A stretch of 64,000 bases of DNA from Streptomyces sp. FIT100 (GCF_024584805.1 NZ_CP075715.1:1972001-2036000); one strand, 5' to 3'. Counted from the stretch's first letter, positions 51,866 through 62,700 are shown. Made by a program: numbers and translations. Notes: generated from the sequence alone by a model not told the origin.

Positions 51866-52831
51866 GTGTCCGCTGTCGCACCCGACGGACGCAAGATGCT
51901 GCGTCTGGAGGTCCGGAACAGCCAGACCCCCATCGAGCGCAAGCCCGAGTGGATCAAGACCCGGGCGAAAATGGGCCCCGAGTACAACCAGCTGCAGAAA
52001 CTCGTCAAGAGCGAGGGCCTGCACACGGTCTGCCAGGAGGCCGGCTGTCCGAACATCTTCGAGTGCTGGGAGGACCGCGAGGCGACCTTCCTCATCGGCG
52101 GCGACCAGTGCACCCGGCGCTGCGACTTCTGCCAGATCGACACGGGCAAGCCGCAGGCGCTCGACCGCGACGAGCCGCGCCGCGTCGGCGAGTCGGTCGT
52201 CACGATGGACCTCAACTACGCCACGATCACCGGCGTCGCCCGCGACGACCTGGAGGACGGCGGCGCCTGGCTGTACGCGGAGACCGTGCGCCAGATCCAC
52301 GCGCAGACGGCGGACCGCGAGGCCGGCCGCACCAAGGTCGAGCTGCTGATCCCCGACTTCAACGCGGAGCCGGACCAGCTGGCCGAGGTCTTCTCCTCGC
52401 GCCCCGAGGTGCTCGCGCACAACGTGGAGACGGTGCCGCGGATCTTCAAGCGCATCCGCCCCGGCTTCCGCTACGAGCGCTCCCTGAAGGTGATCACGGA
52501 GGCCCGCGCGGCCGGTCTGGTCACCAAGTCGAACCTGATCCTCGGCATGGGCGAGACCCGCGAGGAGGTCAGCGAGGCGCTTCAGCATCTGCACGACGCG
52601 GGCTGTGAGCTGATCACGATCACGCAGTACCTGCGGCCGTCGGTGCGGCACCACCCCGTGGAGCGCTGGGTGAAGCCGCAGGAGTTCGTGGAGCTGAAGG
52701 AGGAGGCCGACGAGATCGGCTTCTCCGGTGTGATGTCGGGCCCGCTGGTCCGCTCCTCGTACCGGGCGGGACGCCTCTTCCAGCAGGCGATGGAGAGGCG
52801 GGGCGAGATCGCGGCGACGCGGGCCGTGTGA
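51866..52831 (+). CDS. lipA: Lipoyl synthase
   Basis: 321 aa radical-SAM enzyme adding two sulfurs to the octanoyl group. Auxiliary cluster CX4CX5C is C56, C61 and C67 ([13 protein letters not shown]); the radical-SAM CX3CX2C is C82, C86 and C89 (CTRRCDFC). The C-terminal serine ligand segment [12 protein letters not shown] is present. GTG start with GGTAGGGAG. A separate promoter (TACCCT near 51824) is possible. Supplies cofactor for the E2 encoded at 31759. Confidence 0.96.
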   Translation: MSAVAPDGRKMLRLEVRNSQTPIERKPEWIKTRAKMGPEYNQLQKLVKSEGLHTVCQEAGCPNIFECWEDREATFLIGGDQCTRRCDFCQIDTGKPQALDRDEPRRVGESVVTMDLNYATITGVARDDLEDGGAWLYAETVRQIHAQTADREAGRTKVELLIPDFNAEPDQLAEVFSSRPEVLAHNVETVPRIFKRIRPGFRYERSLKVITEARAAGLVTKSNLILGMGETREEVSEALQHLHDAGCELITITQYLRPSVRHHPVERWVKPQEFVELKEEADEIGFSGVMSGPLVRSSYRAGRLFQQAMERRGEIAATRAV

Positions 52832-52884
52832 CCCCTCGGTGTGAATTCCCGCACAAGGAACTACCGGCCGGTAACGGCCCGTTC

Positions 52885-52934
52885 GACGCGGCCCTCACGC
52901 TCCCCGCAGGTCGGGGACGCGTAAGGGCCGCGTC
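52885..52934 (+). terminator. lipA terminator
   Basis: GACGCGGCCCT (52885-52895) pairs perfectly with AGGGCCGCGTC (52924-52934), and the enclosed sequence continues the stem (ACGC...CCCC with GGGG...GCGT). Followed by CTTTTG. Confidence 0.8.
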
Positions 52935-52971
52935 AGGCTTTTGAGGTTCCGGGTAAAGGTTTCATCGGTGT

Positions 52972-53000
52972 TTGACCGGTCGGTCATGCCCTGGTAACAC
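52972..53000 (+). promoter_or_regulatory. Promoter of the 67-aa gene
   Basis: TTGACC (52972-52977) and TAACAC (52995-53000) separated by 17 bp, giving a leader of about 80 nt. Confidence 0.45.
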
Positions 53001-53086
53001 CAATCAGTGATTCTGGCTTTACGCAACGCACGCACCGCTCGCACGATCCTCCCGTTACTCACCACGCCCCTGAGGGAGAGTTCCGC

Positions 53087-53290
53087 ATGCAGGCCGCGAC
53101 CTTCGTACGCGCCAACGCCTTGCCGTCCTTCACCCAGACCCTCCGCGCCGTCGAGTCCGTACTCCTGCGCGGGGGCCAGCGCACCGCCCGCCGCAACGCC
53201 TGGACCGCCGTGCTCGAGGACCGCCGCCGGGCCAAGGACCGGGTCGAGGCGGAGCACGTGCTGGAGGCCACGCTGACCCGCTCCTCCTGA
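53087..53290 (+). CDS. Small conserved basic protein
   Basis: 67 aa (MQAATFVRANALPSF ... ATLTRSS), Arg-rich and predicted helical, without a signal or membrane segment. GAGGGAGAG precedes the ATG and a clear promoter lies upstream. Conserved hypothetical in this Streptomyces neighbourhood; function unknown. Confidence 0.7.
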   Translation: MQAATFVRANALPSFTQTLRAVESVLLRGGQRTARRNAWTAVLEDRRRAKDRVEAEHVLEATLTRSS

Positions 53291-53309
53291 GCCACGTAAA
53301 CTTCACAGC

Positions 53310-54014
53310 ATGGCGAGGAAGGAACAGGCAGCCGCGGCTGCCTCAGCGAACCCCGGGCGACTCAAGCAGATCGCCCTGACGTACAAAATGACCCGGCGAG
53401 CCGATCCGAAGATCGGTCTTGTCCTCGCCGGCGTGGGGATCGTCACCCTCGGTGTCCTCCTCGCGATCGGCTTCCTGATCGGCCACCCGGTCTATCTCGG
53501 GATCCTGGGCCTGTTGCTGGCCTTCCTCGCGATGGCGATCGTCTTCGGGCGCCGCGCCGAGCGCGCCGCCTTCGGGCAGATGGAGGGACAGCCGGGTGCG
53601 GCGGCCGCAGTGCTGCAGAACGTGGGCCGTGGCTGGACCACCACCCCCGCGGTCGCGATGAACCGCAGCCAGGACGTCATCCACCGGGCCGTCGGCAAGG
53701 CCGGCATCGTGCTGGTGGCCGAGGGCAACCCCAACCGGCTGAAGTCGATGCTGGCGGCCGAGAAGAAGAAGATGGCCCGCATCGTCGTGGACGTCCCCGT
53801 GCACGACCTGATCGTCGGCGACGGCGAGGGCCAGGTCCCGCTGAAGAAGCTGCGGACCACGATGGTCAAGCTGCCCCGGGTGCTGAGCGGCCCCCAGGTG
53901 ACGACGACCAACGACCGGCTGCGGGCGATGGGCGACATGATGAGCAACATGCCGCTGCCGAAGGGCCCGATGCCGAAGGGCATGCGGATGCCGCGCGGCG
54001 GAAAGACGCGCTGA
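53310..54014 (+). CDS. DUF4191 family membrane protein
   Basis: 234 aa. Two membrane helices (about 35-80, IGLVLAGVGIVTLGVLLAIGFLIG and VYLGILGLLLAFLAMAIVF) precede a cytoplasmic domain with GVG/KAGIVLVAEGNPNRLKSMLAAEKKKMARI. Conserved in Actinobacteria, unknown role. ATG 7 nt after TAAACT (53297-53302): leaderless. Confidence 0.85.
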   Translation: MARKEQAAAAASANPGRLKQIALTYKMTRRADPKIGLVLAGVGIVTLGVLLAIGFLIGHPVYLGILGLLLAFLAMAIVFGRRAERAAFGQMEGQPGAAAAVLQNVGRGWTTTPAVAMNRSQDVIHRAVGKAGIVLVAEGNPNRLKSMLAAEKKKMARIVVDVPVHDLIVGDGEGQVPLKKLRTTMVKLPRVLSGPQVTTTNDRLRAMGDMMSNMPLPKGPMPKGMRMPRGGKTR

Positions 54015-54035
54015 CGCCTCGCGTACGGCGGGAGT

Positions 54036-54089
54036 ACGGATACGGCGAGGGCGCCCCGGTCGGAACCGGGGCGCCCTCGCCGTATCCGT
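54036..54089. terminator. Bidirectional terminator with a 25-bp perfect stem
   Basis: 54036-54060 and 54065-54089 are perfect inverted repeats (core GAGGGCGCCCCGGT) around the loop CGGA. It lies between convergent genes and should serve both. Confidence 0.9.
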
Positions 54090-54121
54090 TTCGTACGGCC
54101 ATGGCCGTCCGGTGGACCGCT

Positions 54122-54175
54122 GGATCCGGTGGATCTGGTGGATCTGGTGGATCTGGTGGATCTGGTGGATCCGCC
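54122..54175. repeat. 9-bp tandem repeat between convergent genes
   Basis: GGATCTGGT repeated over six 9-bp units; the first and last units carry GGATCC. Non-coding. Confidence 0.85.
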
Positions 54176-54212
54176 GGGCCTGACGGGCCTGCCGGAGCCG
54201 CTGGACCGCTCG

Positions 54213-54680
54213 CTAGATCCGCACCTGCACGGCCTTGGACAGCCGGTCGTGCAGTCCGCGCCCGTCGCGGTCCCAGACCAGCGCCGGGATCGCGAGGCAG
54301 AGCAGCACGCTGCGGGCGAGGACCCTGCCGATGCCGAGCCGTCCACCGTCCTCGGCGAGGACCCGGATGCGGAGGATCCGCTTGCCGGGCGTACACCCGA
54401 CGGTGCCGACGGTGAGCACGCTCAGCACCAGGAAGACCAGCAGCGCCCAGTTGCCCGCCGCCTGCTGGCTGCCCTTCGCGAGCAGGCCGTACGCGATGAG
54501 CATGCACAGCGCCCAGTCGATGAAGAGCGCACCGAAGCGCCGGCCGAGCGGGGCGATGGCGCCCGGCCCCTGCTCCGGCAGCCCGAGGCGCTGGCCCCGG
54601 TAGCCGAAGTCGGCGCCCATGTCCTCGGCCGCCGCGCGGGGGCCGGAGAGCCACGAACCGATTGCTTGCCTGTTGTCCAC
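54213..54680 (-). CDS. RDD-family membrane protein
   Basis: 155 aa. The RDD domain ([25 protein letters not shown]...[59 protein letters not shown]) has about three helices. Function unknown. The GTG at 54680 lies 6 nt after TACCGT (minus strand, 54692-54687): leaderless. Divergent from glnA. Confidence 0.85.
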   Translation of the reverse strand: MDNRQAIGSWLSGPRAAAEDMGADFGYRGQRLGLPEQGPGAIAPLGRRFGALFIDWALCMLIAYGLLAKGSQQAAGNWALLVFLVLSVLTVGTVGCTPGKRILRIRVLAEDGGRLGIGRVLARSVLLCLAIPALVWDRDGRGLHDRLSKAVQVRI

Positions 54681-54764
54681 CCGTCCACGGTACTGTGCAC
54701 GCTTTTGATCACCCCGCCCGGGCCCGTACAACCGGCCTTGCCGCACGACCCGCCACCGGCCCGG

Positions 54765-54818
54765 TTAACACCGGCGAAACAAATGAGTCATGCTGGAGAA
54801 ATCCCGTCTGCCTAGGGT
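54765..54818 (+). promoter_or_regulatory. GlnR box and glnA promoter
   Basis: TTAAC-n6-GAAAC-n6-GTCAT-n6-GAAAT (54765-54802) is a double a/b GlnR site with exact 6-nt spacers. TAGGGT (54813-54818) is the -10. In Streptomyces GlnR activates glnA under nitrogen limitation. Confidence 0.8.
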
Positions 54819-54901
54819 CGTGGTCAGCGTGTGCCACCGCACTGGCTGCACGACCGAGTCACAACCCCGCCCCTCCCCGGGTCGGGAGGAGGAGGAGTTG
54901 G

Positions 54902-56311
54902 ATGTTCCAGAACGCCGACGACGCCAAGAAGTACATCGCGGACAACGACGTGAAGATGGTCGACGTCCGGTTCTGCGACCTTCCGGGCGTGATGCAGCAC
55001 TTCACGATTCCGGCCACGGCGTTCGACCCGTCCGATGAGCTTGCCTTCGACGGCTCGTCGATCCGCGGCTTCCAGGCGATCCACGAGTCCGACATGGCGC
55101 TGCGGGCGGACCTTTCCACCGCGCGGCTGGACCCGTTCCGCAAGGACAAGACCCTCAACATCAACTTCTTCATCCACGACCCGATCACGGGCGAGCAGTA
55201 CAGCCGTGACCCGCGGAACATCGCGAAGAAGGCCGAGGCGTACCTCGCCTCCACCGGTATCGCGGACACCGCCTACTTCGGTCCCGAGGCCGAGTTCTAC
55301 GTCTTCGACTCGGTGCGCTTCAACACCACGTCGAACGAGGGCTTCTACCACATCGACTCCGAGGCCGGCGCCTGGAACACCGGCGCGGTCGAGGACAACC
55401 GCGGCTACAAGGTCCGCTACAAGGGCGGCTACTTCCCGGCCCCGCCGGTCGACCACTTCGCCGACCTGCGCGCCGAGATCTCCCTGGAGCTGGAGAACGT
55501 CGGCCTCCAGGTCGAGCGCCAGCACCACGAGGTCGGCACCGCCGGCCAAGCCGAGATCAACTACAAGTTCAACACGCTGCTCGCCGCCGCCGACGACCTG
55601 ATGCTCTTCAAGTACATCGTGAAGAACGTCGCCTGGCGCAACGGCAAGACCGCGACCTTCATGCCCAAGCCGATCTTCGGCGACAACGGCTCCGGCATGC
55701 ACGTCCACCAGTCCCTGTGGCAGGGCGGCGCGCCCCTCTTCTACGACGAGCAGGGCTACGCGGGCCTCTCGGACACCGCCCGCTACTACATCGGCGGCAT
55801 CCTGAAGCACGCCCCGTCGCTGCTGGCCTTCACCAACCCGACGGTGAACTCGTACCACCGCCTGGTCCCGGGCTTCGAGGCCCCGGTCAACCTGGTGTAC
55901 TCGCAGCGCAACCGCTCGGCCGCGATGCGTATCCCGATCACGGGCTCCAACCCGAAGGCCAAGCGCGTCGAGTTCCGCGCCCCGGACCCGTCCTCGAACC
56001 CGTACCTGGCCTTCTCCGCCCTGATGCTGGCGGGCCTGGACGGCATCAAGAACAAGATCGAGCCGGCCGAGCCGATCGACAAGGACCTCTACGAGCTCGC
56101 CCCCGAGGAGCACGCGGGCGTCCCGCAGGTCCCGACCTCGCTCCCCGCGGTCCTCGACGCCCTGGAGGCGGACAACGAGTACCTCCAGGCGGGCGGCGTC
56201 TTCACGTCCGACCTGATCGAGACGTGGATCGACTACAAGCGCACGAACGAGATCGCGCCGATCCAGCTGCGTCCGCACCCGCACGAGTTCGAGCTGTACT
56301 TCGACATCTAA
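54902..56311 (+). CDS. glnA: Glutamine synthetase type I-beta
   Basis: 469 aa. Makes glutamine from glutamate, ammonia and ATP. Landmarks: [25 protein letters not shown], the ATP/metal region [12 protein letters not shown], the glutamate flap NRSAAMRIP and the adenylylation tyrosine Y397 in [11 protein letters not shown], so it is subject to GlnE control. The ATG is 84 bp downstream of the -10, with GGAGGAGG upstream. Confidence 0.98.
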   Translation: MFQNADDAKKYIADNDVKMVDVRFCDLPGVMQHFTIPATAFDPSDELAFDGSSIRGFQAIHESDMALRADLSTARLDPFRKDKTLNINFFIHDPITGEQYSRDPRNIAKKAEAYLASTGIADTAYFGPEAEFYVFDSVRFNTTSNEGFYHIDSEAGAWNTGAVEDNRGYKVRYKGGYFPAPPVDHFADLRAEISLELENVGLQVERQHHEVGTAGQAEINYKFNTLLAAADDLMLFKYIVKNVAWRNGKTATFMPKPIFGDNGSGMHVHQSLWQGGAPLFYDEQGYAGLSDTARYYIGGILKHAPSLLAFTNPTVNSYHRLVPGFEAPVNLVYSQRNRSAAMRIPITGSNPKAKRVEFRAPDPSSNPYLAFSALMLAGLDGIKNKIEPAEPIDKDLYELAPEEHAGVPQVPTSLPAVLDALEADNEYLQAGGVFTSDLIETWIDYKRTNEIAPIQLRPHPHEFELYFDI

Positions 56312-56358
56312 GAACGCCGCAGGTCAGAGCGGGCTTCCGCTCGCCTGGGCCGTCTCTG

Positions 56359-56405
56359 GGCCGTCGGCCGTGTCCTTCCCTCCTCGGAAGGCACGGCCGA
56401 CGGCC
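56359..56405 (+). terminator. glnA terminator
   Basis: GGCCGTCGGCCGTG (56359-56372) pairs perfectly with CACGGCCGACGGCC (56392-56405); an inner CCTTCC/GGAAGG stem extends it. GTTTCTG follows. Confidence 0.8.
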
Positions 56406-56505
56406 GTTTCTGTACGAGCTTCCAGACAGCGCCCGAACTGCCGGACGGCCAAGTTTCGGCTCGGGATCACCTGCGAGCAGTTGTCCCACACCTAGAGGGA
56501 AAAGG

Positions 56506-57009
56506 ATGATGCGCCCCATGAAATACACCGTCTCCATCGAGATCGCCCTGCCGCGGGAGAAGGTGGTCCAGCTGCTCGCCGACCCGGCACACCTGCCGGA
56601 ATGGCTGCGGGGCCTGGTGCTGCACGAGCCGCTGAGTGGGGAGCACGGGCAGCTCGGCACCACGTCGCGGGTCGTGATGGAGATGGGCCAGCGGAAGATC
56701 GAGTGCACCGAGACCATCACCCGCCGGGAACCGGCAGACCTGCGCGAGATCCCGAAAACGAGCATCGTTCACTTCGACCGCGAGATCGTCGGCAAGGGCA
56801 TGTGGAGCGCCGTGCGCGACCGGCTGACCGAAGCCGGCCCGGAAACGACGCTCTGGGAGAGCGAGAACGAATACCGGTTCAGCGGTTTTCTGATGAAGCT
56901 GGTGGGACTTCTGATGCCCGGCGCCTTCCGCAAGCAGTCGCAACAGCACATGCAGGACTTCAAGGCGTTCGCCGAGCAGGGAAAGGACGTTCGCGAAGCG
57001 ACGGACTGA
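56506..57009 (+). CDS. SRPBCC (START/polyketide-cyclase-fold) protein
   Basis: 167 aa (KYTVSIEIALPREKVVQLLADPAHLPEWLRGLVLHEPLSG..., then GKGMWSAVRDRLTEAGPETTLWESENEYRFSGFLMKLVGLLMPGAF), a typical hydrophobic-pocket lipid/cyclase fold. Ligand unknown. Starts at 56506, 56509 or 56518 are all possible; GAGGG favours 56506. Confidence 0.8.
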   Translation: MMRPMKYTVSIEIALPREKVVQLLADPAHLPEWLRGLVLHEPLSGEHGQLGTTSRVVMEMGQRKIECTETITRREPADLREIPKTSIVHFDREIVGKGMWSAVRDRLTEAGPETTLWESENEYRFSGFLMKLVGLLMPGAFRKQSQQHMQDFKAFAEQGKDVREATD

Positions 57010-57380
57010 TCTGCCGTAACCGGTCAGGCGTCTGACGGCATGGCGTATCGATCTGGCCTTCGTTCGCAGATGACCGCTGGGGCAAGCTCCACAACGGCCG
57101 CGCCCCGACCGAGCGGCGCCTGCGCAGCGGGGAGGCCGGGCGGGGGCGGCAGCAACTGTCGGCTGTTCCTTCGGCGTACAAGGACCTAGCAGGTCAGCGC
57201 GAGTCCTCCGCGCTGACCTGCGCGCCTGTGGACGACGGCCTTTTGCGTGCGCTGTGCGCCATGTCTCCGCCCGACCTGGATGTCGCTTTTCGGACCCCGG
57301 TTGTCGCTTTCTGGACGGAACAAGATCTTCCTCTTTTGAACGGCGTAGGACCGGCCAACAATTGTCCCGGAAGGACCGGT
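57010..57380. other. Gene-free gap with a hairpin
   Basis: 371 bp. Codon use in all frames looks non-coding. GCAGGTCAGCGCG (57189-57201) and its complement (57209-57221) form a perfect 13-bp stem with a 7-nt loop, a likely terminator for both convergent flanks. An AT-richer patch around 57270-57330 and a direct repeat GGACCGG (near 57349 and 57374) are also visible. It marks the junction between the conserved glnA block and the eCIS locus. Confidence 0.45.
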
Positions 57381-58724
57381 TCATTGCTTGGTACGGCTGA
57401 GCACACCACTCACGTTCAGGACCTCGTGGCACCCCTCCGCCTGACGGCCGGTGGCCGGTGTGCCCGGCTTCGCGCAGGTCACGTCGACGGTCACGGTGGC
57501 GTTCTCAGGGATCTTGATGGGGGTGACCCAGTGGTAGTCCTGGTTGCGGAAGGTCTCCAGCGCGATCGTGGTGATCTTGCGGTCGCCGAACGAGATGGTC
57601 AGCACCCCTTCGTCGCCCTGGAAGTTGGCGACGACGATGTCCGTGATCCCGAAGACGGTGTCCTCGGGCACCCGGTAGGTGCCGGTCTTGGTCTCCCCGC
57701 CGGAGGTCTGGAGGTCGATGGTGGCCGAGCTCTGCTGGCCGCCGCCGAGTGCGGTGCCGTCGCCGCCGCCTCCGGGCGGGGCGTCGCCGGGCGAGCCGGG
57801 GGACGCGTCCGGCTCCTGGGCGCCGGGCCGGTTGTCGGGACCGCCGCCGGAGCCGGTGCCCGGGGGCTGTCCGTCCTGCTCCCCGCCGGGCGTGGGACGC
57901 GGCTGGACCACCTCGTTGGCCGCTTCCTTGGCGGCGCTGCGCACCGCGGGGCGGACCAGCATGAACCAGGCGAGCAACAGCGCGAGCAGCGCGGCGAGCA
58001 GGGCGAGCAGCCACTTCGGGAAGACCGGGATCTGGACGAACTCCGCGTCCAGCGGGGGCCGGACGGCGGTCTCGTCCTGTCGTGCCTCCTCCTGGTCACC
58101 GGATTCGGCGGGGTCCACGGTGAACGGCCACACCACGGGTTCGCCGAACCACACCGGCCTGCCCGTGCGGACTTTCAGCCGGACCTCGGCCGACTCGCCG
58201 GGCTCCAGCTTCGGCTCGGCGGGGCTGAAGGCGAACCCCAGCTCCTCGCCGGCCTGGCCGGGGGTGAAGCCAAGCTGCACCGGGGTGTTGCCCTGGTTGC
58301 GCACCGCAAGCCGGTAGCGGCCGCGCAGCCAGCCGCGCCGCCGGCGCGGGGCCAGCTCGGAGTCCAGCTCGTGGAACTCCTCGACGTGCACCGTGGTTTC
58401 GGGTACGCGCACCGAGTCCGGGTGCTCGGTCGGCAGCACCCGCACTCCGAGGGGCACGTCACCGGCCCGGATCTCCGGGGAGCGCGGCGGCGCCAGACGG
58501 ATCGTCACCGTTTCGGACGTACCGGGATAGAGAGAGACCCGTGGAGGCTCCACGGTGGCCCAGGAGGCGCAGTCCCCGACGACCTCCAGGCTGTACGCCT
58601 CGACGATGTCGCTGTTGTTGCGGACGGTCAGACTGGTCGTGGCGATGGCGCCCGGGGCCACCGTCACCGCCGGGATGTCGAGGCCGGGCGCATCGGGGCC
58701 GGAAGAGGCTGGAGAAGGCGTCAC
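57381..58724 (-). CDS. eCIS-associated membrane protein (annotated 'hydrolytic protein' in relatives)
   Basis: 447 aa. Two Ig-like beta domains (about 10-110 and 125-205: VAPGAIATTSLTVRNNSDIVEAYSLEVVG; RYRLAVRNQGNTPVQLGF), one transmembrane helix (about 225-250, FPKWLLALLAALLALLLAWFMLVRPAV), a Gly/Pro/Ser linker and a C-terminal domain with two cysteines (DVTCAKPG, EGCHEV). No hydrolase motif is visible despite the name. GTG start 6 nt after TAGCGT (minus strand): leaderless. Divergent from the LuxR gene. Confidence 0.65.
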   Translation of the reverse strand: MTPSPASSGPDAPGLDIPAVTVAPGAIATTSLTVRNNSDIVEAYSLEVVGDCASWATVEPPRVSLYPGTSETVTIRLAPPRSPEIRAGDVPLGVRVLPTEHPDSVRVPETTVHVEEFHELDSELAPRRRRGWLRGRYRLAVRNQGNTPVQLGFTPGQAGEELGFAFSPAEPKLEPGESAEVRLKVRTGRPVWFGEPVVWPFTVDPAESGDQEEARQDETAVRPPLDAEFVQIPVFPKWLLALLAALLALLLAWFMLVRPAVRSAAKEAANEVVQPRPTPGGEQDGQPPGTGSGGGPDNRPGAQEPDASPGSPGDAPPGGGGDGTALGGGQQSSATIDLQTSGGETKTGTYRVPEDTVFGITDIVVANFQGDEGVLTISFGDRKITTIALETFRNQDYHWVTPIKIPENATVTVDVTCAKPGTPATGRQAEGCHEVLNVSGVLSRTKQ

Positions 58725-58908
58725 GCCACCACGCTAGGACCGCGCCGGGGCCGCCACGAGGGGCCCGAGGGCAACGCCGGGGCAGTCGCGATGCCCGGGA
58801 AGCCAGCGCCGACTCCCCTGCACGGGTGAGCCGTTGAGGTATCCCGCCGTCTCGCGCGCGCCGCCCTCCGGCGGTCGCCCCGCCCTTACGCCAGCTCCCC
58901 ACGAACTC

Positions 58909-59652
58909 ATGGAACAGGTGACCCCCATGCCCTGCTCACAGGAGAACAGTTCCGCCGTGTCCGGCACCACGTCGCAGACGACCGCCCAGGGCCGGACCAC
59001 CGTCCACCACACCCCCGGCTCCGGTCGCGCGGACCGGACGACCGTGGCCGTCTACGCCGCCGATCCGATCCTGCGCGTCGGCGTCGTCCAGCAGTTACGC
59101 AGACGGCCCGAGGTCGATCTGCTCGACGAGGCCGACGCGGAGCGGGCCCAGGCGTCGCTCGTGGTCGTGGACCATGTCGACGACGAGGTGGCCGCCCTGC
59201 TGCACCGGCTGCGGCTCAACACCGTCACCCGCACCGGCCTCGTGGTCGGCACTCTCGGCTCCGGCGCGCTGCAACGCGTCATCGAGTGCGGGGTGTCGGC
59301 GGTGCTGCGCCGCTCCGAGGCCGACCAGGACCAACTCCTCCACCTGGTCCTGGCGATCGCCAACGGCGAGGGCGTGCTGCCCGGTGACCTGCTGGGCACG
59401 CTGCTCACCCACGTCGGCAGCCTCCAGCGCTCGGCGCTCGACCCGCGAGGGCTGTCCCTGTCCACGCTGACCACGCGCGAGGCGGACATGCTGCGCCTGG
59501 TGTCGGAGGGCATGGGCACCGCGGAGATCGCCCGCAAGACCGCGTACTCGGAGCGCACTGTCAAGAACGTGCTGCACGAGATCATCACCCGGCTGCAACT
59601 GCGCAACCGGGCCCACGCGGTGGGCTACGCACTGCGCAACGGGCTGATCTGA
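58909..59652 (+). CDS. LuxR-type regulator of the eCIS locus, containing a TTA codon
   Basis: 247 aa. A receiver-like domain (about 45-160: TVAVYAADPILRVGVVQQL...ASLVVVDHVDDEV) lacks a clearly canonical phospho-acceptor context, and a LuxR/GerE helix-turn-helix closes the protein (LTTREADMLRLVSEGMGTAEIARKTAYSERTVKNVLHEII). Codon 63 (59095-59097) is TTA, so translation should need the bldA tRNA. Starts at 58909 or 58927 are possible; neither ribosome-binding site is decisive. Confidence 0.85.
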   Translation: MEQVTPMPCSQENSSAVSGTTSQTTAQGRTTVHHTPGSGRADRTTVAVYAADPILRVGVVQQLRRRPEVDLLDEADAERAQASLVVVDHVDDEVAALLHRLRLNTVTRTGLVVGTLGSGALQRVIECGVSAVLRRSEADQDQLLHLVLAIANGEGVLPGDLLGTLLTHVGSLQRSALDPRGLSLSTLTTREADMLRLVSEGMGTAEIARKTAYSERTVKNVLHEIITRLQLRNRAHAVGYALRNGLI

Positions 59653-59797
59653 CGCCGGACGGGCACCCCTGCGCTGCCCGAAAGCGCACCCCGTGCTTCC
59701 CCCGGGTACGGCCCCGCCGCCCTGCCGCGGCGTGCGCGGCCGGCGGAAGGTGGCGGGGGCACATCCATTGCTGCACCGGACTGCGAGGGGAACTGTG

Positions 59798-62700
59798 ATG
59801 GGCACCGCTGTCCCCGGCGGGCGTAACCGCCTGGGGAGACTTGGCGCGTCGTTGCTGCTGATGATCCCGCTGCCGGCGGTGGTGTCGGCCTCCGGGCAGG
59901 GCAGCGCCGAGGACCGGCCGCGGGTGGCCGACGCCGCGGAGACCCGGGTCGCGTACGCCGGCACCCGGCACCGCAGTCTCGGCCGGGTCGCCACCGCCAC
60001 CTCCAGCACACCGCTGTTCGGTGCGGGTCCGGCCCACTTCGACGTGCAACCGTCCGCCCTCGGCGACCAGATGGTCTTCGCGAGCCGCCGTGACGAGAAG
60101 AACCCGCAGATCTACCTGCGCGGCGCCGACGGTTCGGTACGCCGTCTCACCAGCGGCCGGGACGCGGCGCACCCCCGGCTGACGCCGGACGGCAGGGCGG
60201 TGGTGTTCGACTCGGCCGAACCCGGCGGCCCGGGCGGCGGGACACAGCGCGACCTGTGGCTGGTGCGCACCGACGGCACCGGTCTGACACGGCTCACCGA
60301 CACCCCTTCGGACGAGGAGTGCCCGACGGTCTCCCCCGACGGGCAGCGCCTGGCGTACTCCAGCGACATCGATCCGACGGCCGGACAGCAGGTCTACGTA
60401 CGTCCCGTGGACGGCGGCACCGACGGCGGCACCGCCTCGCGGATCACCGACCCCGCGAACGGCGGTGCCACCGAGCCGGTGTGGAACCCGGTCGACGACG
60501 CCGCGCACCGGGACCTGATCGCGTACACGGCCACCGGGCAGAACGGGCCCCGGCTGCGGGTGACGAACGGGACCACCGACGGGCCGCTGCTCGGGGGCGC
60601 GTTTGCGCAGTGGCGTGCCCACGGGGCAGCGTGGCTGCCCGACGGGGACGGGGTGCTGTTCCTGAGCCCCGAGATCACCTGTGACTGCGAGGGCGACTGG
60701 GACCATGTGTTCCGTACGGCGGCGCACTCCGACCAGACCCCGGGGCTGGTGCTCAACGAGGACCGGGAGGTCCTCTCGCCCACCTGGCTCGGCCCGCTCG
60801 ACGGCGGCGGTGTGGTGGTGGAGCGCACCTCGGCGTCCGGCCCGCACGTGGTGACGTTGCAGGACGCCCGGATGGACGGGGCCGACCCCCGCGATCTGGG
60901 GCTGACGATCCTCAAGGAGGACCCGGCGGCCGACACCAACACCGATCCGGCCAAGGACCCCCTGTTCCGGCCCGCGGCGGCGTACGACCCGTGGACCGAG
61001 CGGCAGAACTACACGCCCGACGGCCGCCGGATCGTGGTGACCCGCTTCGAGGACACCCCCGACGGCAGGATCGAGCGGATCTGGAGCGCGGACGCCGACG
61101 GCTCTGGCGCGGCGCCCATGCCGCTCGCGGGACGCGGCCCGAAGGACTGGGACACCGACCCGACGTTCTCCCCGGACGGCAAGTACCTCGCCTTCACCCG
61201 GACTTCGCCGGGCGGTGCCGGCGAGGCAGCCGGACCCAGCCGCATCCTGATCGCGGACGCGGCCACCGGGGCGCTCACCGGCGAGATCACCCCGCCGGCC
61301 GGGCAACTCCGGGGCGGGGACGCCCAGCCCACCTGGTCGTCCGACGGCACCACCCTCGCCTTCACCCGCAACCATGTGATCGACGGGGGCGGCGGCAACA
61401 AGCACATCTGGACCGTGCCCGTGAACGACCTGGGCCGGCAGCGCGATCTGAGCGCCACGATCTGCCCGGACAGCTGCGAGGTCATCGACGACAGCCCGGC
61501 GTTCTCGCCGGACGGGCTCAGCATCGCCTTCAACCGCAAGAACGGCGCGGGCCGGATCGACGAGCAGAACGGCATCCTCCTGACGTCCCTGTCGGGCGAC
61601 GACTGCCGGGCGCTGCTGCCCGCCGCCGCCCGCGACCTCCCCGGCGCCTGCGGCCGGGAACTGCCGGACACCTCGGCCACCGGCCCGTTCCAGCCGCGTG
61701 ACGCGGCCTGGACGGCCGACGGCGAGGGCCTGGTGTTCAGCTCCCGTGCGGGACTCGCGGTCAACAGCCCGGAGAAACTGCACCTCCTGGACGTCGGGTC
61801 GGGCGACCTCACCCCGCTCACCGACCGGCTCCCGGGCCGGCAGAAGGAACCCAGCGTCCAGCAGTCCGTGGACCTCGCGGTCCAGGCCCCCGGCACCGCC
61901 CCGGAGGTCACCGTCGGCCGCTCCACCACGGTCCGCGTCGGCGTCGTGAACAACGGCCCCGCCGCCTCCCCCGGTACCCGGCTGACCATCGCTCCGCCGC
62001 CCGGCGCCCGCGTCACGGGGCTGGCCTGGCCCGGGGGCACCTGCGACGCGGCCTCCCTCCAGTGCGACGTCGGGGTGGTGCCGCCCGGTACCACCGTCCC
62101 GGTGGACGTGACCCTCACCGGGGTCACCCCGGGCGACGCACCGGTCGACTGGTCGGTCACCGGCGCCGTGCTGGATCCACGGCCGAGCGACAACGCCGGC
62201 CGGACCGTGGTGCCGGTGCGCGAGGCCACACAGCCGCCGACGCCGCCCACCCCGACACCTCCCACGCCCCCTACGCCTCCCACGCCCGCACCGCCGACCC
62301 CGCCTCCCCCGGCACCGGCCCCCGTGCCCCCGCAGCCCGACGAGCCCGAGGCCGGGCCCGGGGTGCGCATCACGGCCCAGCCGAACCCCGGCTACGTCGG
62401 CGGGCGCGTCGTGGTGACGTACACCGTGCGCAACGGCCTGGGCGCGCTGGCCACCGGGCTGCGGCTGCGCGTCGGACTGCCCCCGGGCATCCCGGACAAC
62501 GGGCCGGCACCTGGCTGCGACCGCTCCTGGGTGTGCGCGCTGCCGGACCTGGCCCCGGGCGCGAGCACCGTCGTACGGGTGGTCCTCAGCCCGAAGAAGG
62601 CGCAGACCGGCAGCGTCACCGGCGAGCTCACCACCACAGGGACGGACGCCGACCAGGGCGACAACACCGCCCGCCGGCGGATACGGATCCTCCAGCCGCG

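Noticed and set aside
57060..57180. Possible transposase remnant in the gap before the eCIS locus
   Set aside because: No frame showed a convincing transposase motif; only a hairpin could be supported.
57228..58829. 533-residue plus-strand frame opposite the eCIS membrane protein
   Set aside because: It lacks any motif and mirrors the minus-strand gene, which has Ig-like domains, a membrane helix and a leaderless start.
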